From: Yonghaparkia sp. Root332
Lineage (GTDB): Bacteria; Actinomycetota; Actinomycetes; Actinomycetales; Microbacteriaceae
Length of the DNA: 64,000 bases
Assembly (NCBI RefSeq): GCF_001425665.1
Contig: NZ_LMCX01000001.1
Location: forward strand, 186,001-250,000
Reading direction: 5' to 3'
The translations under genes were made by a program, and so were the position numbers. The notes beneath the pieces were generated by a model. That model was not told where the DNA came from and did not search any database. It was given only the letters and a program-made list of their open reading frames with translations. The stretch's first letter is position 1. Each line of letters opens with the position of its first letter. Below are positions 18,027 to 26,352 of this stretch, one piece after another.

Positions 18027-18704
18027 TCAGCTCGGGGAGCGGAACATCGCCGCGAAGCGGTCGAGCGACGACTGCAGCGCGTCGTCGTAGCCGAGCTCGG
18101 CGAGCTCGTAGAACGCGCGACGGCCCGCCGCAACGGCAGCGCCGCCGCGCGCCGCTCCCTCGAGCCACGCGACGACCGCCGGTTCGACCTCGGCCGGCTC
18201 GCGCACGGCGTTCACGAGGCCCACCTCGCGCGCCCGCTCGGCCGTGAACGGCTCGCCGCAGCCGATGTTCTCCATCGCGAAGCGCGCCCCGATGCGGTGC
18301 ACGATCGGAACCTGCGCGATCATCGGCCAGACGCCGACGCTCACCTCGACTGTGCCCAGACGCGCGGTCGGGGTCGAGACGGCGTAGTCGCAGACGGCGA
18401 CGATCGAGGCTCCCGACGCCACGGCATCCCCGTTCACCGCGGCGGCGATCGGGGTGCGGAGGGTCGGGAAGACGCGGAGCAGGCTCACGAGGGCCGACGC
18501 GAAGGCGACCGGGTCGGCGCCCGCGCGGATCGCGCCGACGTCGAGGCCGCCGCAGAAGCTCCCGCCCGCGCCGGTGAGGAGGATGCCCGTGACCTCCGGG
18601 TCGGCGTCGGCGTCGAGGATGCTCCGCTCGAGCCCGGCCATGACGGCCGGGTCGAGCAGGTTCGGGCCAGAGCCGCTGATCTCGATGCGAGCGATGCGCG
18701 TCAT
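18027..18704 (-). CDS. Enoyl-CoA hydratase/isomerase family protein
   Basis: Crotonase-fold protein of 225 aa, a little shorter than the usual 255-265. The first oxyanion-hole segment (GAGGSFCGGLD) and the second (NGDAVASGASI) are recognisable, though the second lacks the usual GGG. A Glu in TVEVSVGVWP is placed like the catalytic Glu of the family. The ATG at 18704 has GAGAGG upstream; a longer version from 18722 adds only MQRGPT. The reaction (hydration, isomerisation or hydrolysis of an acyl-CoA) cannot be fixed, and no acyl-CoA pathway lies next to it. Confidence 0.8.
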   Translation of the reverse strand: MTRIARIEISGSGPNLLDPAVMAGLERSILDADADPEVTGILLTGAGGSFCGGLDVGAIRAGADPVAFASALVSLLRVFPTLRTPIAAAVNGDAVASGASIVAVCDYAVSTPTARLGTVEVSVGVWPMIAQVPIVHRIGARFAMENIGCGEPFTAERAREVGLVNAVREPAEVEPAVVAWLEGAARGGAAVAAGRRAFYELAELGYDDALQSSLDRFAAMFRSPS

Positions 18705-18751
18705 GGTGGGGCCTCTCTGCACTAGCGGACGGTGACTGACGGTTCCCGCTG

Positions 18752-19240
18752 CTACAGCAGCGGGAACTGATCCACGACGCGGACGCGGTCGGGGTCGCCG
18801 TCGGGCGCGAGGTCGAGCACCGCGACGGCGCGGAGCTCGAGGCGCTCGCCGCGCTCGATGCGGCCCGCGCGGTCATCCGACTCGGCGGCGACGGCCACGA
18901 ACGGCCGGTAGCGGCGCCCCACCGTGGACGGGTCGACGACGCGGACCCCGAGATCTCTGAGGTCGACGACGAGCGCGAGGTGGGCATCCGCCAGATCGCC
19001 GTCGTCGACGACGAGCGTCGCCTCGACCTCGTCGGCGCCCACGAGCTCATCGTCACCGCCGCGCGCGACGAAGACGCCGTGGCTCGAGTACGCGGCCTCG
19101 ACGGCCGACACGACCTGGTCGAGGTCGGCCTCGGTCGATGCGGCGCCGAGCAGGCTCACGTGCAGAGGCACCTCGTCGGGCTCGAACTCGGCCTCGAGCG
19201 CGACGTCGTCGAGGAAGGCGACGACTGCGAAGCGCAGCAT
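18752..19240 (-). CDS. 2H-phosphoesterase-like protein (2'-5' RNA ligase type), degenerate
   Basis: Small cytoplasmic protein of 162 aa. The spacing and the first motif HVSL (near residue 27) resemble the two-histidine phosphoesterase (LigT) fold. The expected second H-x-T/S motif is replaced by RYRPFVAV near residue 110, so the catalytic pair is incomplete. Either it is a non-catalytic relative or the resemblance is superficial. It is 19 bp upstream of gpmA on the same strand and may be cotranscribed with it. Confidence 0.5.
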   Translation of the reverse strand: MLRFAVVAFLDDVALEAEFEPDEVPLHVSLLGAASTEADLDQVVSAVEAAYSSHGVFVARGGDDELVGADEVEATLVVDDGDLADAHLALVVDLRDLGVRVVDPSTVGRRYRPFVAVAAESDDRAGRIERGERLELRAVAVLDLAPDGDPDRVRVVDQFPLL

Positions 19241-19259
19241 GGGCGCGGGGCGCTCTCGG

Positions 19260-20003
19260 CTACTTCTTGCCCTGGCTCGCGACCGCGGCGGCGCCCGCGG
19301 CGGCCGCCTCCGGGTCGAGGTACTCGGCCGGCTTGACCGGCATGAAGTCGTCGCCGAGCTCGTACACGAGCGGGATGCCCGTGGGGATGTTGAGGCCGGC
19401 GATGTCGTCGTCGCTGATGCCGTCGAGGTGCTTCACGAGCGCGCGCAGCGAGTTGCCATGAGCCACGACGAGGACGGTCTCGCCGGTCGCGAGGTCCTTC
19501 GTGATGTCGCTCTCCCAGTAGGGCAGCATGCGGTCGATGACGAGCTTGAGGCTCTCGGTGCGCGGCACCTCGCCGTCGATGCCGACGTAGCGGGGGTCGT
19601 GGACCTGGCTGTACTCGGCGTCGTCGGCGAGCGGCGGCGGCGGGGTGTCGAAGCTGCGGCGCCAGGTCATGAAGAGCTCCTCGCCGTGCTTCTCGAGGGT
19701 CTCCGCCTTGTTGAGGCCCTGCAACGCGCCGTAGTGGCGCTCGTTGAGGCGCCAGCTGCGCTTGACCGGCAGCCAGTCGAGGTCGGCGGCGTCGAGCGCG
19801 ATGTTCGCGGTCTGGATCGCCCGCTTGAGGAGGCTCGTGTAGAGCATGCGCGGCGCGAGGCCCGACTCGGCGATGAGCTCGCCGGCCCGGTGCGCCTCGG
19901 CGCGGCCCTGCTCGGTGAGCTCGACATCCACCCAGCCGGTGAAGATGTTCTTCTCGTTCCAGACGGAGTGGCCGTGGCGGAGCAGGATGAGCGTGTGCGA
20001 CAT
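19260..20003 (-). CDS. gpmA: 2,3-bisphosphoglycerate-dependent phosphoglycerate mutase
   Basis: Glycolytic enzyme of 247 aa interconverting 3- and 2-phosphoglycerate. The active-site [12 protein letters not shown] motif (phospho-His10) is at the N-terminus, [15 protein letters not shown] near residue 87 and [15 protein letters not shown] near residue 183. Length is typical. The gene lies near senX3-regX3 as in mycobacteria (gpm1-senX3-regX3). The C-terminal tail is Ala-rich. Confidence 0.97.
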   Translation of the reverse strand: MSHTLILLRHGHSVWNEKNIFTGWVDVELTEQGRAEAHRAGELIAESGLAPRMLYTSLLKRAIQTANIALDAADLDWLPVKRSWRLNERHYGALQGLNKAETLEKHGEELFMTWRRSFDTPPPPLADDAEYSQVHDPRYVGIDGEVPRTESLKLVIDRMLPYWESDITKDLATGETVLVVAHGNSLRALVKHLDGISDDDIAGLNIPTGIPLVYELGDDFMPVKPAEYLDPEAAAAGAAAVASQGKK

Positions 20004-20047
20004 GGGATCCAGCCTAGCCAGCGCCGGGCATCCGCGAGAATGACGGC

Positions 20048-20893
20048 ATGACGGCGACGCGGGGGGCGAGGGGCCGCATCACGCGCGGCACGACGGGCGT
20101 CAACCGCCTGCGCCGGATGGACCGCTGGATCGCCGCCCACCCCGCCCTGCGGCACGCGGCCGACCCGCTCGTCGTCGACCTCGGCTACGGCGCCTCGCAC
20201 CGGACCCCGCTCGAGCTTCTCGAACGCCTGCGCGCCGTGCGGGCCGACGTGCGGGTCGTCGGCATCGAGATCGACCCGGCGCGCGTCGCCGCCGCCGCGC
20301 CGTTCGCGCGCGACGGCCTGGCGTTCGCGGTCGGCGGCTTCGAGGTGCCTCTCGCGGGGGATGCCCGGCCGGCCGTGATCCGCGCCGCGAACGTGCTGCG
20401 GCAGTACGACGAGGCCGAGGTCGCCGAGGCCTGGGCGACGATGCTCGCGCGGCTGCAGCCCGGCGGACTGCTGCTCGAGGGCACGTGCAACGAGGTCGGC
20501 CGGGTCGGGAGCTGGGTCGGGCTGCGCGCCGCGGGGGCGCTCGGGGTCGAGGCAACCGGGCCTGAGACCTTCACGATCGCGCTGCACCTCGACTCGCTCG
20601 CCGAGGCCGGCGGGCCGTCGGTCGTCGCCGAGCGGCTGCCGAAGGCGCTGATCCACCGCAACGTGCCGGGCGAGCGCGTGCACGAGCTGCTGCGGGCGCT
20701 CGACGCGCAGTGGGCGCGGCACGCTCCGCTCGCGACCTTCTCGGCGCGGCAGCGCTGGGTCGCCGCGGTGCAGGGGCTGCGCGATGCCGGCTGGCCCGTG
20801 CGCGACGGGGTGACGCGCTGGCGGCTCGGCGAGCTGACGCTGCCGTGGGCTGCGGTCGCGCCGCGCGACGGCGCACTCGCGCTCGAGGCGTAG
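20048..20893 (+). CDS. Class I SAM-dependent methyltransferase-like protein
   Basis: Protein of 281 aa with a Rossmann-type methyltransferase core: motif [17 protein letters not shown] (near residue 43), an acidic end of strand 2 ([11 protein letters not shown]) and [12 protein letters not shown] in place of motif IV. The C-terminal third is unlike common families. The substrate is unknown. It is divergent from gpmA with only 44 bp between start codons, so their promoters overlap. Confidence 0.7.
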   Translation: MTATRGARGRITRGTTGVNRLRRMDRWIAAHPALRHAADPLVVDLGYGASHRTPLELLERLRAVRADVRVVGIEIDPARVAAAAPFARDGLAFAVGGFEVPLAGDARPAVIRAANVLRQYDEAEVAEAWATMLARLQPGGLLLEGTCNEVGRVGSWVGLRAAGALGVEATGPETFTIALHLDSLAEAGGPSVVAERLPKALIHRNVPGERVHELLRALDAQWARHAPLATFSARQRWVAAVQGLRDAGWPVRDGVTRWRLGELTLPWAAVAPRDGALALEA

Positions 20894-20905
20894 GCGCGGC
20901 GTCCG

Positions 20906-22015
20906 CTAGATCGGCGGGAGCGCCTGCCGCGCCTGCTCGGGCGTGAGCCCGACGGTCACGAGCACGTCGAACACGAGCGAGCGCAGCAGCACGACGATGA
21001 CCTGGTCGGGCACGGTGACGGCACCCGGCACGAGCTCGGGGGCGAGCTCGCCCGCCATCGCGAGCCCGAGCAGTCGCGCGCGATCGCGCTCGGCCGGGTC
21101 GTCCACCGAGCCGCCGAGCGCCCGCACGATCACGGCCGACTCGTCGAGCAGACCCGCGAGCCCCGGGCGCTCGACGCCGTCGCGCACGAGGATGTCGACG
21201 CGGCGCGCGATCGAGCGCACGTGGCGGGTGACGAGGTCGGCGGCGGCCAGCTGGGCCGACTCGGCCGCGAGCCGTGCGCGCCCGCGACGCAACCACGGCG
21301 AGTACGCGGCGACGGCGCGGGCCGAGTCGAGGGTCTGCGTCCACTCGTCGATGAGGGGCTGCGTGCGGCGGCTGCGCGCGAGCGCGAGGTCGGCGGCGGG
21401 CTCGTCGCCGCGCCGCAGCGCGTCGGCGAGGCCCGTGAGCGACTGGTCGAGCACCGAGAAGAGCGCGCGCGACTCCCCGCGCGAGCGCAGCACGTCGAGT
21501 CGCGGGATCAGCGCGGTGATCGCGAGCGCCACGACCGCCCCGACGAGGCCGTCGAGCACGCGCGCGAAGACTCCGCCCTCGGGCGCCGGCAGCACCGCCA
21601 CGAGCATCGACTGCACGCCCGCGGCGATCGCGAACGCGGCCGAGGGCGACAGGGCTCGGGCGATCACGAGCGTCACCGCGAGGATCACCGCGATCTGCCA
21701 CACCCCCTGGCCGAGCACGAGGACGAGCACCGCGGCCACGGCGATGCCCACGGAGATGCCGACGACGACCTCCGCGACCCGGCGCGGGCGGGCGTCGCGC
21801 GCGAGCCCGAGGGCGGCGATCGTCACCGTGACCGCCACGAGGGGCAGCTCGTGCCCGAGCCCGTAGGTCGCGACGGCGTAGGCGGTGACGGCCGCCACGA
21901 CGATCTGCGCGATGGCCGGCAGCGAGCGCACGACGCGCTGGGCGGCCATGCGGGCATCCATGCGGCGACGGATGCTGCGCTCCAGCCGCGCCATCGCATC
22001 GCGGTTCTCAGCCAT
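20906..22015 (-). CDS. FUSC-family membrane protein
   Basis: Membrane protein of 369 aa with about six hydrophobic segments in residues 30-170 and a long soluble helical C-terminal region. This matches the half-size FUSC/aromatic-acid-exporter family. The N-terminus is basic and cytoplasmic (ERSIRRRMDARMAAQRVVR). Physiological substrate unknown. It is on the same strand as ygfZ with 46 bp between them. Confidence 0.75.
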   Translation of the reverse strand: MAENRDAMARLERSIRRRMDARMAAQRVVRSLPAIAQIVVAAVTAYAVATYGLGHELPLVAVTVTIAALGLARDARPRRVAEVVVGISVGIAVAAVLVLVLGQGVWQIAVILAVTLVIARALSPSAAFAIAAGVQSMLVAVLPAPEGGVFARVLDGLVGAVVALAITALIPRLDVLRSRGESRALFSVLDQSLTGLADALRRGDEPAADLALARSRRTQPLIDEWTQTLDSARAVAAYSPWLRRGRARLAAESAQLAAADLVTRHVRSIARRVDILVRDGVERPGLAGLLDESAVIVRALGGSVDDPAERDRARLLGLAMAGELAPELVPGAVTVPDQVIVVLLRSLVFDVLVTVGLTPEQARQALPPI

Positions 22016-22061
22016 CGCCGCCTCCGCGGGCCGCGCGCGCCGACACGTTCACGGCTCGACG

Positions 22062-23219
22062 CTAGCGGCGGACGGCGCCGAGGCGCGGGATCCGCGGAAC
22101 CCCCGCGGTCGCCCCCGCCTCGGGCGGCACGACGACCTCCTGGGCGGCGGCGATCTCGGCGGTCTCGCCCGTGGGGGCGCCGTCGGCGCCGGGCACCTCG
22201 GCGGTGACGACGAGCGGTGCGTCGACCGCGAGGGAGCGCTTGACGACGGCGAGCGCGATCGGCCCGAGGTCGTGGTGGCGGGCGGCGGCGGTCACGCGGC
22301 CGACCTCGGTTCCGGCGCTCCGCACGGGCGATCCGGGCGCGGGCAGCAGCGAGAGCGTGCCGTCGAGGTGGAGCATGACGAGGCGGCGCGGCGGGTGCCC
22401 GAGGTTGTGGACCTTCGCGACGGTCTCCTGCCCGCGGTAGCAGCCCTTCGACAGGTGCACGGCCGAGCGCAGCCAGTCGAGCTCGTGCGGGATCGACCGC
22501 TCGTCGAGGTCGGTCTGCCGCGGCCGCCACGCGGCGATGCGGAGCGCCTCGAGCGCGAGCGAGCCGGCGACGTGCGCGAGGCCGGCGCCGAGACCCGCGA
22601 CGAGACCGGGGAGCGAGCCGCGCGGCACGAGCAGCTCGACCGCCGGGAACTCCGCCCCGGGGTGCGTCTCGACGCCCGCGTACTGCCAGCCGCCCGGCTG
22701 CACCGAGCCCCACGGGTCGTGCCACACGAGCGGCACGCCGTTCGGGGCGGCCGCCGACACCAGCAGCGACGAGCCAGACGGCTGCAGCTGCCCGACCGTC
22801 GCCCAGTCGGCCGACGCGTCGGCGACCTCGACGCGCATCATGAACCGCATGCGGTCGAGCCACGCGGCGAGCGGCGCGGCCTGCCCGCCGTCGACGAGCA
22901 GCCACGCGGTCGTGCCGTCGTCCATGAGGCGGATGCTGTGCTCGAGGTGCCCCTGGGGGTCGAGCAGCAGGGTCTCCGCGCTCGCTCCCGGCGCGAGCTG
23001 CCCGACGGCCTGCGAGGTGAGCGAGTCGAGCCAGCGGAGGCGGTCCTCGCCCGTGACGGTCACGACGCCGCGGTCGGAGAGGTCGACGATCGCGCGGCCC
23101 GCGGCGAGCATCCGCTGCTCGGAGACGGGGTCTCCGTAGTGCGCCGCGGTGATGACGGGCGCATCCGGCGAGCCGGCGACCGCGCCCGGCAGGGTCAGGA
23201 ACGGGGACTCAGTCGACAC
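22062..23219 (-). CDS. ygfZ: Folate-binding Fe-S cluster assembly protein YgfZ/GcvT-like
   Basis: Protein of 385 aa of the YgfZ branch of the GcvT superfamily, which uses tetrahydrofolate to support iron-sulfur cluster repair. The diagnostic motif KGCYRGQE lies near residue 257; the conserved Cys in it is present. It overlaps the nitrobindin-like gene upstream by 11 bp, indicating cotranscription. The order ygfZ - FABP-like - glnR region resembles M. tuberculosis Rv0811c to Rv0818. Confidence 0.92.
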   Translation of the reverse strand: MSTESPFLTLPGAVAGSPDAPVITAAHYGDPVSEQRMLAAGRAIVDLSDRGVVTVTGEDRLRWLDSLTSQAVGQLAPGASAETLLLDPQGHLEHSIRLMDDGTTAWLLVDGGQAAPLAAWLDRMRFMMRVEVADASADWATVGQLQPSGSSLLVSAAAPNGVPLVWHDPWGSVQPGGWQYAGVETHPGAEFPAVELLVPRGSLPGLVAGLGAGLAHVAGSLALEALRIAAWRPRQTDLDERSIPHELDWLRSAVHLSKGCYRGQETVAKVHNLGHPPRRLVMLHLDGTLSLLPAPGSPVRSAGTEVGRVTAAARHHDLGPIALAVVKRSLAVDAPLVVTAEVPGADGAPTGETAEIAAAQEVVVPPEAGATAGVPRIPRLGAVRR

Positions 23220-23805
23220 GGGTCAGCGTCCCCGAGGCGTGGGTGCGGAGGTCGTTGCCGAGCGCGGCGATGTCCCACGCCCACAGCAGTCGGCCGTCGA
23301 CGAGACCGTAGAGGCGCGTGGCCGCGGCGTACTCCTTCGCGCTCGCCGAGCGCATGACGGCGTCGGTCTGCAGGTCGATGCGCGGGCCGTTCACGGTGCC
23401 GAGGTAGAGCTCGCTCACGCCGCCGGGGTGGATGAGCGCGACCTCGATCTCGAAGTCGCCGCGCCTCGTGCGCAGTGTCTCGACGCTCTCGGCGGTCGGG
23501 TAGGGGCGATCACCGACACCGGGCAGGAGGCCGGGGCCCGGGTCGCCCGGCAGCGACGGACGATGCAGTCGCCAGTAGCCGGCCTCGGCGTTGAGGGGAG
23601 TGACCGCCTCGTCGAGGATCCACGTCGTCGACGAGTAGTTCAGGTACGGCAGCCCGTCGTGGCTGAAGCTGACGCGCTGGCCGAACTCGTGCTCGCGCGT
23701 CGTGCCGGCGTCGTCGTAGTGGACGACGCCCGTGCCCTCCCAGACCCCGATGAGCCACGAGAGGGGGGCGAGCTCGGCGGGCAGGCTCGTGTCGAGATTG
23801 AACAC
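23209..23805 (-). CDS. Nitrobindin/FABP-like heme-binding beta-barrel protein
   Basis: Protein of 198 aa of the THAP4/nitrobindin (DUF1794) family, a ten-stranded barrel that binds ferric heme and NO-related ligands. The family motif GxWxGxG is present (LIGVWEGTGVV, residues 19-29). Start MFNLDTSL at 23805. Genes of this type accompany ygfZ in many actinobacteria, hinting at a link between heme/NO chemistry and Fe-S repair. Confidence 0.88.
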   Translation of the reverse strand: MFNLDTSLPAELAPLSWLIGVWEGTGVVHYDDAGTTREHEFGQRVSFSHDGLPYLNYSSTTWILDEAVTPLNAEAGYWRLHRPSLPGDPGPGLLPGVGDRPYPTAESVETLRTRRGDFEIEVALIHPGGVSELYLGTVNGPRIDLQTDAVMRSASAKEYAAATRLYGLVDGRLLWAWDIAALGNDLRTHASGTLTRVD

Positions 23806-23818
23806 GACGCCGCCGACG

Positions 23819-23929
23819 TCAGCGCTGGCCGCGGTAGAGGTTGCGCAGCACCACGATGGACACGCCGCCGATCGCGAGCGACGCCAGAGCGAGCAGGCCG
23901 AGGAAGAAGATTTCGATCGCGAGCAGCAT
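23819..23929 (-). CDS. 36-aa single-span membrane microprotein
   Basis: A short open frame begins with ATG at 23929 and ends with TGA at 23819. The peptide begins MLLAIEIFFLGLLALASLA, continues as hydrophobic residues to about 28, and ends in a basic tail RNLYRGQR. This is one transmembrane helix with a positive C-terminus. It sits 13 bp upstream of the nitrobindin-like gene and directly downstream of another small membrane protein, on the same strand. Function unknown. The amphipathic order and use of G/C-ending codons support a real gene. Confidence 0.6.
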   Translation of the reverse strand: MLLAIEIFFLGLLALASLAIGGVSIVVLRNLYRGQR

Positions 23930-23938
23930 GCGCTCAGT

Positions 23939-24205
23939 CTACGCGCTGGCGGCTGTGAGCAGCATCGCGAACGAGGCCGCGGCGAGGATGATGACGACGC
24001 CGGTCACGCTGACCAGCATCCGCTTCACGAGGCCGTCCTTCGACTGCAGGCTCACCTGCACGAGGAAGGTCAGCAGGAGGGCGCCCGCACCCACGACGGG
24101 CACCGACGGCAGCCACACCTCGGGCCGGCCGAGGGCGACCAGGACGACGAGGCCCACGACGACGGCCCCCCACACGGGGATCGCGGTCGCGAGGGTCCGG
24201 CGCAT
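23939..24205 (-). CDS. Small membrane protein (two or three TM helices)
   Basis: Hydrophobic protein of 88 aa with start MRRTLATAIPVWGAV. It has about three segments that could span the membrane, joined by a short polar loop (VQVSLQSKDGLVKR). The ATG at 24205 is preceded by GGGGGG; in-frame ATGs at 24214 and 24244 are alternatives. It is divergent from glnR with about 50 bp between starts and is followed 9 bp later by the 36-aa membrane microprotein. No family recognised. Confidence 0.6.
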   Translation of the reverse strand: MRRTLATAIPVWGAVVVGLVVLVALGRPEVWLPSVPVVGAGALLLTFLVQVSLQSKDGLVKRMLVSVTGVVIILAAASFAMLLTAASA

Positions 24206-24256
24206 GCCCCCCATGCTAGAGCGCTTGTAGACTGAGCCGGACACCCTGGAGGACGA

Positions 24257-24940
24257 GTGGCTCAGCTGTTGATCCTGACCTCGCAGGTGAACAGCGACGT
24301 TCTGCCCGCGCTAGGACTCCTCAGCCATCGGGTCCGCATCATCCCGGCGGAGCCGGCGGCTCTCGTCGGAGCGCCCTCGGCCGACGCGATCATCGTCGAC
24401 GGCCGCACCGACCTCGCCGCCGCCAAGGGCCTGTGCAAGATCCTCGCCGCGACCGGCGCCGGCTCGCCGCTCCTCCTCGTGATCACCGAGGGCGGCCTCA
24501 CCGCGGTCACCGCCGAATGGGGCATCGACGACGTCATCCTCGACGCGGCGGGGCCCGCCGAGGTGGATGCCCGGCTCCGCATCGCCATCGGCCGCCAGTC
24601 GCGCGACACCGGGTCCAGCATGATCAAGGCCTCCGGCGTCGTCATCGACGAGGCCAGCTACTCGGCGAAGGTGCACGGGCGCACGCTCGATCTCACCTTC
24701 AAGGAGTTCGAGCTCCTCCGCTTCCTGGCCGCGAACCCCAGCCGCGTCTTCACGCGCGAGCAGCTGCTGAGCGAGGTGTGGGGCTACGACTACTTCGGCG
24801 GCACCCGCACCGTCGACGTGCACGTTCGACGCTTGCGCGCGAAGCTCGGCGACATGGAGTCGCTCATCGGCACGGTGCGCAACGTCGGCTACCGCTTCAC
24901 CCTCCACGAGGAGGAGGCCGCGGAGCGCGTCGACTCGTAG
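24257..24940 (+). CDS. glnR: Nitrogen regulator GlnR (orphan OmpR-type)
   Basis: DNA-binding regulator of 227 aa that controls nitrogen-assimilation genes in actinobacteria. The N-terminal receiver-like domain is atypical: the pocket around D48 ([15 protein letters not shown]) lacks the normal acidic partners, as in known GlnR proteins that act unphosphorylated as homodimers. The C-terminal winged helix ([20 protein letters not shown] onward) is highly conserved. GTG start at 24257 with GGAGG upstream. No histidine kinase is adjacent, in keeping with an orphan regulator. Confidence 0.9.
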   Translation: MAQLLILTSQVNSDVLPALGLLSHRVRIIPAEPAALVGAPSADAIIVDGRTDLAAAKGLCKILAATGAGSPLLLVITEGGLTAVTAEWGIDDVILDAAGPAEVDARLRIAIGRQSRDTGSSMIKASGVVIDEASYSAKVHGRTLDLTFKEFELLRFLAANPSRVFTREQLLSEVWGYDYFGGTRTVDVHVRRLRAKLGDMESLIGTVRNVGYRFTLHEEEAAERVDS

Positions 24941-24949
24941 TCGCAGGGC

Positions 24950-25360
24950 TCAGCCGGGGAGGATCTCGCCGAGGAGCACCTCGATGCGGCGCTTGATCTC
25001 GTCGCGGATGGGGCGCACCGACTCGATGCCCTGACCGGCCGGGTCGTCGAGCTCCCAGTCCTCGTAGCGCTTGCCCGGGAACACGGGGCACACGTCGCCG
25101 CAGCCCATCGTGATGACGACGTCGCTCTCCTGCACCGCCTCGGTCGTGAGCACCTTCGGCACGTTGTGCGCGATGTCGATGCCCTCCTCGGCCATCGCGT
25201 CGATCGCGACGGGGTTGATCTGGTCCTTCGGCGCCGAGCCCGCGGAGAGCACCTGGACGCGGTCGCCCGCGAGGTGCTGCAGGTAGCCCGCGGCCATCTG
25301 CGACCGGCCGGCGTTGTGCACGCAGACGAAGAGAACGGTGGGGATGCTGTTGTCGCTCAT
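24950..25360 (-). CDS. arsC: Arsenate reductase, LMW-phosphatase type (ArsC)
   Basis: Cytoplasmic enzyme of 136 aa reducing arsenate to arsenite. The phosphatase loop CVHNAGRSQ (Cys13, Arg19) is followed by MGCGDVCP with further Cys for the redox relay, and DWELDDPAGQ for the general acid. This is the thioredoxin- or mycothiol/mycoredoxin-dependent class. The ATG at 25360 lies 7 nt after a TATGCT -10-like box, so the mRNA may be leaderless. It is downstream of the ArsR-ArsC fusion on the same strand, with its own operator between. Confidence 0.92.
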   Translation of the reverse strand: MSDNSIPTVLFVCVHNAGRSQMAAGYLQHLAGDRVQVLSAGSAPKDQINPVAIDAMAEEGIDIAHNVPKVLTTEAVQESDVVITMGCGDVCPVFPGKRYEDWELDDPAGQGIESVRPIRDEIKRRIEVLLGEILPG

Positions 25361-25368
25361 ACCCGTAA

Positions 25369-25388
25369 GCATAGATGGTGGTCTATGC
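25369..25388. promoter_or_regulatory. ArsR-type operator before arsC
   Basis: GCATAGA-N6-TCTATGC, a perfect 7+7 bp palindrome, 8 bp upstream of the arsC ATG and overlapping the presumed -10 box. Its inner ATAGA/TCTAT arms match the site over the arsR-arsC start. Confidence 0.7.
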
Positions 25389-25410
25389 GATTTCCACTCG
25401 CTGCCGGACG

Positions 25411-25428
25411 ATTCACCGGCTGTTCACG
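25411..25428 (+). promoter_or_regulatory. Possible PHO-box-like repeat near arsC
   Basis: ATTCACC at 25411 and GTTCACG at 25422, each 6 of 7 to GTTCACC and exactly 11 nt apart, on the strand opposite to arsC and overlapping the last codons of the ArsR-ArsC gene. It may be chance. Confidence 0.25.
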
Positions 25429-26317
25429 CGAGGGAGTCGAGCAGCCCCCGTACACGGGCGTCGATGTCGTCGCGGATCCGGCGCACCTCCTCCAGCGGGC
25501 GCCCCACCGGGTCGTCGACCGCCCAGTCGAGGTAGCGCCGGCCCGGGTAGACGGGGCACGCGTCGCCGCAGCCCATCGTGACGACGACGTCGGCGGCGCG
25601 CACGGCCTCGTCGGTGAGCGGCTTCGGGAACTCGCCGCCGAGCGGCACCCCGATCTCATCGAGCGCCGCGACCACGGAGGCGCGCACGGCCTCGGCGGGA
25701 GCGGAGCCCGCCGTGCGCACGCTCACGCGCTCGCCCCCGAGCTGGCGGAGGATCGCCGCGGCGAGCTGCGAGCGCCCCGCGTTCTGCACGCAGACGAAGA
25801 GCACCTCGAGGGGCCGGTCGGCCTCATCGCGGCGATCGACCGCGGCGAGCGCCGCGAGGCGATCGGCCGCGAACCGTGCGGTGAGCGAGGGCAGGAACCG
25901 CGTGATGCGGGCTCCGTCGGCGAGGAGGTCGTAGCTCTCGAGCACGTAGCGCTCGACCGTGCCGCGCGAGAAGGTCCCCTCGAAGCGCAGGGCGAGGTCG
26001 CCGATGATGCGCTGCAGGACGTGGCCGGTCATCCGCGCGGCCGGCGCGGCGTCGAGCACGTCGGCGACGCGATCGAGCTCCTCCGGCGCGACGGAGTACC
26101 AGACTCGTCGCCCCTCCGGCTCGCCCGTGACGAGGCCGAGATCGCGCAGACGCGCCATGTGGTGCGAGACGGTGGGCTGGGTGAGCTCGAGCGCGTCCGC
26201 GAGCGCCCCGACGGTGGCGCGCCCGTCAGGGGCGGAGAGGAGGCGCCGGAGGATGGCAGCGCGCGTCGGGTCGGTGAGCGCGCGCAGCGCGCCATCCGTC
26301 ATCGCCTCGCCACTCAT
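25424..26317 (-). CDS. Fused ArsR-type repressor / arsenate reductase
   Basis: Fusion protein of 297 aa. Residues 1-95 are an ArsR winged helix (ELTQPTVSHHMARLRDLGLV as recognition region). Residues 96-165 form the helical domain often found with actinobacterial ArsC. Residues 170-297 are an LMW-phosphatase arsenate reductase with CVQNAGRSQ (Cys176) and MGCGDACP (Cys250, Cys254). The repressor part contains no cysteine at all, so the usual As(III)-binding Cys pair is missing and the only thiols are in the enzyme domain. The operator overlaps its own ATG, suggesting autoregulation. Confidence 0.9.
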   Translation of the reverse strand: MSGEAMTDGALRALTDPTRAAILRRLLSAPDGRATVGALADALELTQPTVSHHMARLRDLGLVTGEPEGRRVWYSVAPEELDRVADVLDAAPAARMTGHVLQRIIGDLALRFEGTFSRGTVERYVLESYDLLADGARITRFLPSLTARFAADRLAALAAVDRRDEADRPLEVLFVCVQNAGRSQLAAAILRQLGGERVSVRTAGSAPAEAVRASVVAALDEIGVPLGGEFPKPLTDEAVRAADVVVTMGCGDACPVYPGRRYLDWAVDDPVGRPLEEVRRIRDDIDARVRGLLDSLA

Positions 26318-26331
26318 AGACGACAGTCTAT
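26316..26331. promoter_or_regulatory. ArsR operator over the arsR-arsC start codon
   Basis: ATAGAC-N4-GTCTAT covers the first two bases of the ATG and the TAGACT -10-like box (26325-26330), which ends 7 nt before the ATG. Transcription would then begin at or next to the A of the ATG, giving a leaderless mRNA blocked by its own product. Confidence 0.7.
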
Positions 26332-26352
26332 CGACGGGCGTAGCATCGCACC

